Assembly: GCA_035582835.1 (NCBI GenBank)
Contig: JAYKAV010002297.1
Location: forward strand, 472,598-536,597
Length of the DNA stretch: 64,000 nt
DNA from: Phoebastria nigripes
Taxonomy: Eukaryota; Chordata; Aves; Procellariiformes; Diomedeidae
Direction: 5' to 3'
In this document: piece after piece, positions 1 through 64,000 of the stretch
Layout of the letters: the number at the start of each line of letters is the position of its first letter
Position numbering within the stretch: position 1 is the stretch's first letter
Position numbers and translations under genes: made by a program
The notes under the pieces: model-generated
What the model was told of the DNA's origin: nothing
The model's input: only the letters and a program-made list of their open reading frames with translations
Database searches by the model: none

Positions 1-457
1 TTGATGACCGTGCGCCTGCGCCAATGAGGCCTGCGTACTTCGGCTTTGACACGGGGTCGTACACGAACACACAGCTCCTATCACCGCACGGGGCTCGGCG
101 CCGACATTAAGGCAGCACCGAGCACTGGCACTGCGTCCCCGGCCTTGACCGCCTCACCGGCGACCACCGAGAGGGAGCAGCTGGCCCCGCGGGGGCCCGG
201 CGGCAGGCAGCCTGCGGGCGGCGGCCCTCACCGCCCCGGCGTTGCCATGGCAGCGTACGGCGCGCGGGAAGGCCCAGTCCTCCCCGCTCCCCCAACGCAG
301 GCGGCCACCCGCCATGGCGCGCCCGGGCGCCCTGTAGGGGCGGGGCGGGCGTGACGCGCTGCGCAGGCCCCGCAGCGATTGGGTGCCGCCGCTGGCGCGC
401 GTGCGCCGCGGGCGGAAGCGTGTGCGCGCGCGGCGGCCGGTGGCGGGAGGCGGCAGC

Positions 458-55288
<54,831 letters not shown>

Positions 55289-55525
55289 AAGGTGTTGAGA
55301 ACAGGATACAGCTCTTGAAGTGTGTTTTACATTGCAAGAACTATCATTTTCTTGTCTTGTAGCTTTTATACTTTATGATATTTGTACTGATTTATGTAGG
55401 CTTTTTTTTCTTGGATTGTAATTATTTTGTAAAAGATTCTGAGCACATTCTTTGCCAGATTCCCGCTTTAGTTGTGATCATTGTGTCCTTTTAGAAGTTT
55501 TCAATAAAATGCTTTTTCAGTAGTG
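55289..55525 (+). other. MSH2: MSH2 3' UTR (inferred end)
   Basis: A short AT-rich trailer running to about 15-20 bases past the AATAAA at 55503. A UTR of roughly 240 bases is compatible with the short human MSH2 3' UTR. The true cleavage site is not visible in genomic sequence. Confidence 0.7.
55503..55508 (+). terminator. Polyadenylation signal AATAAA
   Basis: The first canonical AATAAA after the stop codon, 215 bases downstream, followed by GT/T-rich sequence. Further AATAAA hexamers at 56195-56200 and 56456-56461 could serve as distal sites. Confidence 0.75.
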
Positions 55526-55529
55526 AAAG

Positions 55530-57430
55530 AATTATTGATTGTACAAACAAAATGTGTAATATTTTCCCAGAAAAGTATGCTAGAAAGTATAACAACTCAG
55601 ATGGCATACAGCTACCACAGCCTTGAAAAGCAGCAGCGCATACACAAAATCTTCGTCCTATACCATGATTCTTTTTTATACGATGCAATTACATTAATTC
55701 AGTGAAGTTTTAGTAACGCTATATTAGTGCTCCATTGGAAAAAAAGCATCTAATCTAAGTGATTTGTCATAAAAATTTTTGCACGTGTACCTGCATGGAG
55801 CTTGGGGGGGGGCAGATTTTTTTTGTTTGCTGTGTGGATGGTAATGTTCGAGTCCCAGTATACTACAACCCTGCTCTTCATGCCTGGGTGGTGGTAACTC
55901 TTGCATTTTTTTGGTGGTTTTGTAATGTAAGCAGAGGCTGGGGTGAAGTTACAGTTTAACTGGAACTTCCGAGTTGGTCATGATTTGCGAGGTCTGTCTA
56001 CGAAGAAAGAACGCATTGATTTTTATCTGATGTACTTCTCGCACCGAGACATTTTGAAAGCATGCAGATACAAGTTTATATTCTCCTTGAAATTTAGCAT
56101 TTTAAATTGTAGCTCTAGAACACTTCACCTATATTTAAAACTGTCAGTGTTGAAAGATTAATGAGAAAAGGTATTTATCACATGAGATTATAGGAATAAA
56201 ATCATGCTGAAGATGCCATGCAAACTCTTGCTGTGTTCAGAGATTGCATCAGTGGGTGTGTGCTGGGGACAGCAGTGCTGCTGTTAAAGCTGCGCTATAG
56301 CTCTGCGTCAGGGATTAATGTGTTGCAGTGGTCTGCATTTAAATGTTCCAACAATAGTCATAAAAGAGGCGTGGTGTTCAACTTGCTGTTGGATAACACT
56401 TGTTTGTAGTTAGGCTAGAACTTGGACATACTAGATATACTTCTCCACAGAAGAAAATAAAGGCTTGTTTGAGAGGTTTGGGTTCTGTATAACACCATTT
56501 TGGTCTTTACATTAGATGCGTTTTACTTATAAAGACAAAAATAGACTTGCATTTACAAACAGCACAGTCGATACATGTATTCAGTAGCTGTGTCTGGAAA
56601 AGCATGTGAATGGAAAAAACTGTTACATAATGAAAAATAATAGCTGTTTTTGCAAATTCAGTTGGTTCAAGCGCAAGCGATCCAAAAATACAGAATTACA
56701 CATAAAATAAACAATGAGACTCAATCTAGAGCATCAAATACTGCAAGGACACACAATTTGTATTGGATCAAACTGCTTTAACTTGCTAGAAACAGGCAGT
56801 TCTTGTAAGGAACTGGAATGGCTGGTACTTACAGCCTCTTCCTGCATACGCTGAGGTATCTGTGGTCTGATCAACGATGCCCCTTGCTCGGTCTCCTGTC
56901 CCTAACTGTGGGAACAGGCATAAAACCATCAGTGGTTTTCTCTTCCAGGAACTTCTCTCTATTTTCCCCTTGACCCTGTGTGAACTTTCAGTGTCTACAG
57001 CACTCTTAGCCAAGGAGTTCCTCACTGAGCTGCCACCTTGCAAGTAGGACCACTTCTTTGCTTTGAACNGGATCCCTCGTTTCATTCAGTGCTTCTTATT
57101 TTTATTATTTAAGTGTCCACTCTTTCCACTCTGAATGTGGTGCATCAGTACAGCATGTCTGCAGTATGCTGAGGAAAGGCTGCTTTTCTTTTGTTATTGC
57201 AGTTGGCGGCTGATAGAGCTGCTCCTGTGTAACCAGATTTGCCTCTCCCCGAGGGTGAAAGCAGTACTCTTGTGTATCACTCGGGAGTGATGGGGTACCC
57301 TGACTGGACCAGCTCCGGGCAGCACCTCCTCCTCTGTGCCTCAAAAAGAGTTTTGCATCTGCAACAAAAAGGATCAGTTTTTCTCATGCCCTTCGACACT
57401 CACAAGGAAGAAAGGTGCAAGTTAATGGGA
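55530..57430. other. Intergenic sequence downstream of MSH2, part 1
   Basis: AT-rich to mixed DNA with short open frames on both strands and no protein family resemblance. It contains two later AATAAA hexamers in sense (56195 and 56456) and an ambiguous base at 57069. Part could be an alternative extended 3' UTR. Nothing else recognised. Confidence 0.7.
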
Positions 57431-57434
57431 TTTT

Positions 57435-57468
57435 AAGACTCATCTTTTCAACAAAAAAGATGAGTCTT
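57435..57468. repeat. Perfect 14-base inverted repeat (hairpin)
   Basis: Arms AAGACTCATCTTTT (57435-57448) and AAAAGATGAGTCTT (57455-57468) are exact reverse complements around the loop CAACAA. A T-run follows directly on the + strand. About 2.1 kb downstream of the MSH2 stop. Confidence 0.9.
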
Positions 57469-60400
57469 TTCTCTTCTACACTGCGCTTCCCCCCCCCCGC
57501 CCCCCAAGCGTACTGCTGCTGCTGGATATAGGCAAGAGGGGATCAGGCAGAGTTTAGTCTCCGTATGTCAGTGCTGCTTGCAAACTGGGTTACAGGTAGT
57601 GTGATTTCATGTGAGCAGGAGGGTGGCTATTTTTGCTAGTTCCAATTTAGCTTTTCGTTCAGAAATGTACCTATGAGACAGGAGCAATTCCAGAACTTGT
57701 CTGGTTATTACAGAGCTGTGCCAAGGACACAAAGATTATCAAAGCTTCAGAACAAAATAATGTAGCTATGGAGGAGCGGTGAGGCCACTTACTGTCACCT
57801 TGAAAAAAGATGCAAAGTTTCTTCTTGCTTGTTCACTNGAGAAAGCTTGGCACTGAATGTTTACTGCAGGTGTGGTCTTTTTAGTCTGTGCTGTTACTGT
57901 TCATCTAGAAGGCTCTTTAGGAAGGAAACTGCATTAGGTGGGGTAGAAGAAAAGAGCGGACATGATCAAGCACTGAATGATTTTCCTTTGATCACTTTAC
58001 CGCCCACCTCTTTGTGATCAGGAGTTCAAGCAACCTATTTGTGTGCAGGAGCACCTGGTAGCCAGCCTGATGAGAAAATGTTGGGATTACCTCTTGGCTT
58101 GTGGTCAAAAGCAGGTGAGGTGCTTGGAGGTCAGCAGGCTCCAGTTATGGTTGGAGGACTCGGGGATCAAGCTCACAAATCCAGGGAAAGCAGCCTGCCA
58201 GCTCTGGGACTCGGCTCTGCCTGTTCCTACTTGCGGCTATGCAAGTTCATCTCAAATAATAATGCAGGTGATAAGTAGCTCTGTGTCTCTTTACTCCACT
58301 GGAACTGAGGTAGTTTTGGGATCAGAAATGGCAGGAACGCGACCAAGATGCACTGAAGCTGGCTTGAGGAGAGTTTCAAGCCTCTGAGAGACCTTCAGAT
58401 ACCTGCTTGTGAGAAGCAGGCCCGTTACTGGCCTGGGCTTCNTTGAACATAATGACGTTGCGCTAGCTCTTAAGTGGATGTAGCAGTTCTGGGTTGATAA
58501 CCCCTCTGTAAGTGACTGGGGGTGCTCGTGGTCTAATTTTTCCAGATTTAGGGAAGCCTGTGCTCATTGCTGTGCTGGAGGAGATGCTGCCTTTGCAGCT
58601 CTGCTGAGGTCTAGGATTGTGTGAGCAGTTTGATCTGATTTGGTGCAAGATTAGGATGACAGTTTAAACTGGTTTTCATGGCATTTAATAAGTTTCAAAT
58701 ATACAACCAGTACATAGGCTGGGAGATTTCTATGGTTACAAAACCGTGTGACCATTGGCCTTACTATTCTGCAGTGTGACAGATTTACTTGAAAAATCAA
58801 GGGAAAGCAGTTGCTGTTTCGCATCCAAAGTAGCGTGAGGTCATGCATCGAATGCTTTGCAACTTGCTGACCTGGGAACAAGGAAGACAAGTGGCCATAG
58901 GAGCCTGAAGCCTTAAAAGACAGTGGGAGAGGTGCTGTCATCTCTGTGAGATGGCTGTGACCCTTGCAGGGAGAATTTGGCTCTTGATGCTGCCTGTTTG
59001 CTTAAAAGGCCTTGTTTGCGGTTGTATCTCAGATGTTCTTGTTCCTCTCCCAGCCTTGCAGCCACCCTTCCCAGCCTGTTGCCTTTCCTTTCCATACTTC
59101 TGCCAGGTGTCTGCACTGTTCCTGTACACAGGGGAGCACCTCGCATTGCTACATTTTATGTATGTCTGTCTCTTTTAGCTATCAGCAATGCTTTTGATCC
59201 TTTGCATGGCGCGGGACAGGGGTAGATATATGCCTGCATGTGTATTCTCTCCTAAATCCGGTTCTGGTTATGACCAAGGCTTAAAGCAAAAGCGAGCCTC
59301 CTCCTTAAAAGCCAGTCTAGCTCAGTTTGGCAGGGCTGGTAGAGACATCAATGGCATGTGCTGCTTTGCCAGTTGAGAGGGAGCAACCTCTGCTGTTGAA
59401 GAGGGAAGTGACAATTTCTAATCCTTCTCAGTGGCAGCTGGGACTTACCCTCCTGACGTGCTGTCCCCTGCCGCCTGGACCAGCAGCAGTGGCTGTAGCT
59501 AAAGGAAACAATACCATAAAGTAGATGGCAGATTGTGTTTGCTCCAGCAGCTGGAGTGAGTAGCACTTTTCTAGAGGTGAGAAAATGTGTTTGCTTTTTC
59601 GCTATCGTGGAAAAAGGTGCCTTGGCACCTGGGTTGAGCTGCTGGATGCTCATGGCAGTTTCCGTAAGGATGTAATTGTTCTGTTGTTGTAGGGACGGTT
59701 GGAAACCTGAAAACAGCTGTGCTAAACAATGTGAGCCGAGGGAAAAGCTGAGAGTAAATAGCCTGTGCTTATAAGAACAGTTCCCCTGCTGATCCACCTG
59801 GTCCTGCTGCGTGCTGCAAAGTCATTGCTTGTCAGGGCAGTGCACTCGCACGGGGGGCTTCTGCAATTTGCCCCCCCCTTTTTTTTTTTTTCCAAAAAGG
59901 AGACAACTGTTCCTGTGTGGGTCGATGTGGGCCCTGGCAGTGAGCCCCACTGTGCCATGGCAAACGGCAGACCTTTAGCTTGAGCAGAGAGGACTGTAGC
60001 AGATCATGCTGNCAGTCTGGTCCCATCTCTAACCTGCCACTGGACTGTGCAGTGGGGGAGGCAGGAACCTTGGCAGCGGTGGCTAGCTAGGCAGCCTGCT
60101 CCTAAAGAGCATCCTATGCCTGCTTGAAGTGGCTGGTTTACGCCCTGAGGGGACATGTGGATTTTCACATTGAGATTTTGAAATAATATCTTGTCTTCTC
60201 CTGTCCTNCATCTTTCTATTTGTGCACAGAAAAGGTCTAAAACCTCAGGAAAATATACACTACCATGGGCTTTAGACTGGAGATTGTTGGTCTTCTCAGC
60301 ACACCCTCTGGGTCCCCTTGCATGGCTGTTCCCAGACCACTGTGATGCCTCTGACAGCATAAAGTCCAAGCCAGTAAACCTCTCTACACCCACCCGACCC

Positions 60401-63400
60401 CATCCAGAGCTGCCTGGGGACCTGCTGTTCCGATGCAGGTGCGCCCAGGCTGGTGCTGCAAGGAGCTAGAGAGAGTCCAGCAAATCTGGCCACATGCTGT
60501 ACCTCCTCCCCAGGGCCTGTGGTTTCAACAACAAACTCTCTCCAAGGGATCAAAAACATAGCTGTGGTCACAACGTGGTCCCAAGCCTTCCAAGGAATGA
60601 CAAGNTGTGTTACCATAGTGCAAGCCTTGCAGATTTTAGGTGATCTTTGGAAATGCCNTTTAGAAGCAATTCTCTTCTCCCTGGATGTTTTCAGTAACTC
60701 TTCCTCATGTCTTTCTGCTGTGGGTTGTTGCTGACTTAAATATCCGTTCCTTGGTTTTCAGGGTCCCAACATAATCGTGAGTAGTTTCCTTATGCTTTGA
60801 TGTGCTAATGAAGAAGGTAGAAATAAAAACCACACTTCATATCAATGTTCAACCACAAAATTATCAGCAAGATGATTCTGATACTGATTTTAGTGCAGAT
60901 GCTCTGGCTGTACCAAGTCTTTTTTTTGCCATGACCTGGGAAGGCAGTGTAGGAGTTTCAATTTCTGTAACTGCTGATTGCTCCTCTTCTCACCTTGGGC
61001 AGTAATAGATCTTTCAAGCTCATGCTCTCTTTCTGTTTGCAGTAGGTCATCTCTCGTATCCTCATTCTGCTGTGGCATTTATCATTCAGTTCAGGGACAC
61101 TGGGATGCAGTGTAACAATTCACTCGCATGTTAATAGCGATCGATGACATTAAAAGAAAAAGAAAAAAAAGCCTGTTTACTTTGTGCCTGTGTGCTGTAT
61201 AAAGGGATGCATATTAAAGTGCAAAAGGCTAGTGATCTAGGTGTGGGAACACAAGGAGGTGCACATGAGCTGTGCAAGATGCTCCCTCTTTCTGTGGATG
61301 TACGTCCACGCTGAAACTCAAGCAGCCCCCTGGGTTTAAAAACAAAACCAAAACAGCTTCCTAACCCGCCAGCTGTGCATGAACCTGCTGAAGGTACATT
61401 TTCACACAAGTCCCAACCTTGGTGGCTTTGCAGCTTTGCCACGAGGGATGCCGGTCTCCCAGGACGCCAGATGTTGCACAGACCAGCAAGGGTGAGAGAG
61501 GGTTTGGGAGGGGGCTTGCAGTAGGTATCTAACAAGACTCTACCTCTAACCAGGAACCAAAGCACCTAGTTCCATCTCCCTCCATGCAGTAAGCACGGGA
61601 GATGCCAGCGCGGTTACTTAATTTTATGTTGGTTGCTGTGATGGTACCCTGAGCGCTGCAAAACCAAACAACTGGAACAAATCGCATAGCAGGGCTTGGC
61701 TGTCAGGCAGCTCTGCGCTTCTCTGGTCTGGCATGAAAGCCTGAGCCTGCAGGAGTGGCTGCAGCGGCTGGGAGCAGCTACCCGGGGTAACTCCGGTAGC
61801 GCTGACTCCATGGCGTTGCCTCCTTTGGTCCAATTCAGGGGCACCCTGGTCACCGTAGGAGCCCTGCTCCCCAGCACAGGTTCTCCTTTCTCTGCAAGGG
61901 CTCTTGAAGATGCTATTTCAGTGGTTCTTTGGCCACTGACATTTTTTTCTAGTTATTACCTTTAACTTAAATGAAGTTACCTGCGACCGAAAACTCCTGT
62001 TTGAGGTTTCCCCAGAAAATGAGTAGCACTTATTAAGCAGGCTGTGGACTGCCGGCATTATAAAAGACTTGCATGGCTGGGTAGCTTGCTTAAGATATTC
62101 GGTCTTCTGAGGGGGAAGTGTGGCTTCCCCAAAATGCTGCTGATGCTGAAGGCGCTGGGCGGACGGTGCTCTGCAGCTCCCACGGGACCCCAGCTCGGAC
62201 CTGCCTGCCCCGGTACAGAGAAGCCAACTCGCAGTTCAGCAAAGTAGCAGCTAGAGCAGAGTTAAACTGCCTTTAGCAGACTGGAGTCTCATTCCTAGAC
62301 TTCTGACGTACATTTTCACTTACAGTCGCATTTTAATGGCTTCCCCCCCCCGCCCCAGAAGGAAATTAATTTGCAAAAAGGAAATCTTGCAGAAGCCCCT
62401 CTTTCTGTGTGGCAGGGGCTGGATTTCAAGCACAATNTATTACGGCGCAACATTGGTTATGAGAAAACCGCAGTGCTGTATATCTTTCTGCTGTAGAGAG
62501 ACACAGGATTAGCTCTCTGTAATCTCTCTTGTAAGGGGTGTGCTCATCCAGTGTGAATCGGAGAAGCTGCATGAAGTAAATGGGGTTTTTTTCTGAGATT
62601 AGGCTGGCTGTTGATTTGGCCCATGAATCCATGCTAATGCTATTGCGTTCTTAGTAGTTCTCAGTGGTTTAATCTCTCTCTCTTGAGTGTAGTTTGTCTG
62701 TACATAAAAGTGTAATTTTCTTACAGGAAAACTTTGGAAGCTGATGAACACCTTACCCGTTAGTATTGCAAAGTTTAGTTTTACTGATTTTTTTTTAAGG
62801 GATTCCAGCCATGCAGTGAGAAATGGCTTCGGTCAGTGACTAGATACTCATTTATTCTGTGCACGTGCAAGAAAATAAAACCGTCCAAGACTTTGCTCCA
62901 CCTCCCGCACATCCTGAGGAATGCACTTCTGCGACCTTTCTTTTCCTGTTTCCCCTGTCAGAGGAAATCAGGTAAGGCGTCAGGCTGCTTGAAGGTGTTT
63001 CATGTGAACAAGAGATTTTGGGGGAGTACAGTAATCAGTGCGGTAATCTGACATTTGCAGATAATGCCTAAAAATTGGCTTTTTGGCCCTTCCAGGAGGA
63101 GAAGGTGGCATGTGAGGGATGCCTGGTACGAACCCCAGAGCTGCTGCACCCGCCCCGGGAGCTGCGGGCATGGCATCTGGACCAGTATCCCTTCAGGGCG
63201 GCTCTGAAGCTTCAGAATTGAAAAGAAGAAAGAAGGAAAGCAGTAATTAAATGAATATATGAAGCATGCACAGCCATGGGCCTTTTGACTTCTTAACAAA
63301 ACCCTCACTGTAATATACTGTCAAAGCTGCAATATGACCAAACAGGGCAGAGAGCAGGAGGGAGCTCCTGGTACAGCACTCGCGAGCAGATGTGCATGGA

Positions 63401-63490
63401 GAGCCGGTCTCTCAGCAGTTCCTGATGAGGCAACACCAGCGGGAAGAACCTGAAACCATCTATCTTAATTAAATTACATATTGACCTCTT
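57469..63490. other. Intergenic sequence downstream of MSH2, part 2
   Basis: Mixed-composition DNA with C-rich runs (57,490-57,507, 59,870-59,878 and 62,344-62,356) and seven ambiguous bases (57838, 58442, 60012, 60208, 60605, 60658, 62437). Open frames up to about 150 codons occur on both strands, overlap each other and show no domain. In mammals the next gene is KCNK12, convergent; I saw no potassium-channel selectivity-filter sequence here. Nothing genic can be supported. Confidence 0.65.
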
Positions 63491-63499
63491 ACTGGAATA

Positions 63500-64000
63500 G
63501 GATGGCTNCAATACTGGATGAAGCATTCTACAAGCGGCTGGCAGAAGTCTCGCAATCGCTAGCCCTTGTTGAAGTCGTGGGGGACTTCAACTTCCTGGAC
63601 GTCTGCTGGAAATACAATACGGCAGAGAGGAAACAGTCTAGGAGGTTCCTGGAGTGTGTGGAAGACAACTTCCTGACACAGCTGGTGAGGGAGCCTACTG
63701 GGGAGGTGCCTCACTTGACCTGCTGTTTACAGAGAAGGACTGGTGGGAGATGTGGTGGTTGGAGGCCGGCTTGGGCTTAGCGACATGAAATGATAGAATT
63801 CTCGATTCTTGGTGAAGTAAGGAGCGGGGCCAGCAAAACCGCTACCATGGACTTCCAGAGGATGGACTTTGGCCTGTTCAGGACACTGGTTGAGAGAGTC
63901 CCTTGGGAGACAGTCCTGAAGGGCAAAGGGGTCCAGGAAGGCTGGACATTCTTCAAGAAGGAAGTCTTAAAGGCACAGGAGCAGGCTGTCCCCATATGCC
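63500..64000 (+). mobile_element. CR1 LINE ORF2 fragment, frameshifted, running off the window
   Basis: Translated pieces match the end of the CR1 ORF2 endonuclease domain and the linker to the reverse transcriptase. The first frame has DEAFYKRLAEVSQSLALVEV, VGDFNFLDVCWKYNTAERKQ and SRRFLECVEDNFLTQLVREP, where GDFN and the downstream CW are endonuclease hallmarks. At about 63,705 the frame shifts to EGLVGDVVVGG. A one-base loss near 63,785 (an expected His codon) shifts it again into a frame open from 63790 to the window end (MIEFSILGEV, DFGLFRTLVERVPWE, EGWTFFKKEVLKAQEQAVP). Clearly better preserved than the intronic CR1 copies, but not functional as read. Confidence 0.88.

Noticed and set aside
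383..457. In-frame upstream ATG that would lengthen the MSH2 N-terminus by 25 residues
   Set aside because: The ATG at 458 has the stronger Kozak context and matches the known start of MSH2; the extension is promoter-like GC-rich sequence overlapping CCAAT/ETS motifs.
58039..58387. Two overlapping sense open frames of 79 and 114 codons downstream of MSH2
   Set aside because: Different frames over the same DNA, no family resemblance, no promoter or splice context that I can support.
59348..59797. 149-codon minus-strand open frame in the intergenic region
   Set aside because: Low-information Ser/Leu/Gln-rich sequence with no domain; overlapped by frames on the other strand.
55530..63490. KCNK12 or another neighbour gene expected from mammalian synteny
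   Set aside because: No selectivity-filter-like or transmembrane channel sequence found in any frame that I examined.

Overview
The window is a single vertebrate locus, almost certainly from a bird. About 55 of the 64 kb hold the complete gene for the DNA mismatch-repair protein MSH2, on the + strand. I could place all 16 coding exons between canonical GT and AG splice sites. Twelve of the 16 were read against the family's known exon lengths with no change needed in internal length; joined, they give an uninterrupted 936-residue reading frame (2,811 nt with stop) against 934 in human. The two length differences are exon 1 (three codons longer) and exon 15 (one codon shorter).

The avian assignment rests on the interspersed repeats. 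Several are CR1 LINE fragments, with recognisable ORF2 remnants and the typical CR1 3' region, and there is a solo LTR of a type I know from bird genomes. No SINE or L1 of mammalian type was seen. The LTR type hints at a neoavian bird rather than a galliform, but this is weak.

Layout: 1-~930 is a CpG island and TATA-less promoter carrying exon 1. 678-8464 holds exons 2-5 with modest introns. 8599-27943 is a very large intron 6 (19.3 kb) with two deleted CR1 copies and an ancient L3-like LINE remnant. 27944-39678 holds exons 7-8 and two large introns, with a solo LTR flanked by a perfect 5-bp target duplication in intron 8. 39679-55288 holds exons 9-16, which encode the end of the lever, the clamp, the ATPase and the C-terminal helix-turn-helix; intron 10 carries an antisense CR1. 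The 3' UTR is short, with a polyadenylation signal at 55503. 55,530-63,500 is intergenic DNA with no gene I can support. The window ends inside a fairly well preserved but frameshifted CR1 ORF2 fragment.

Functionally this is one gene. MSH2 is the obligate partner of MSH6 (MutS-alpha) and MSH3 (MutS-beta), and the key ATPase motifs are intact here. I found no convincing new biological system. The most useful second-look items are the homopolymer tracts at splice acceptors and in coding exon 4 of this mismatch-repair gene, the weak exon 15 donor, the sense-oriented solo LTR, two perfect inverted repeats, and a cluster of ambiguous bases in the downstream flank.
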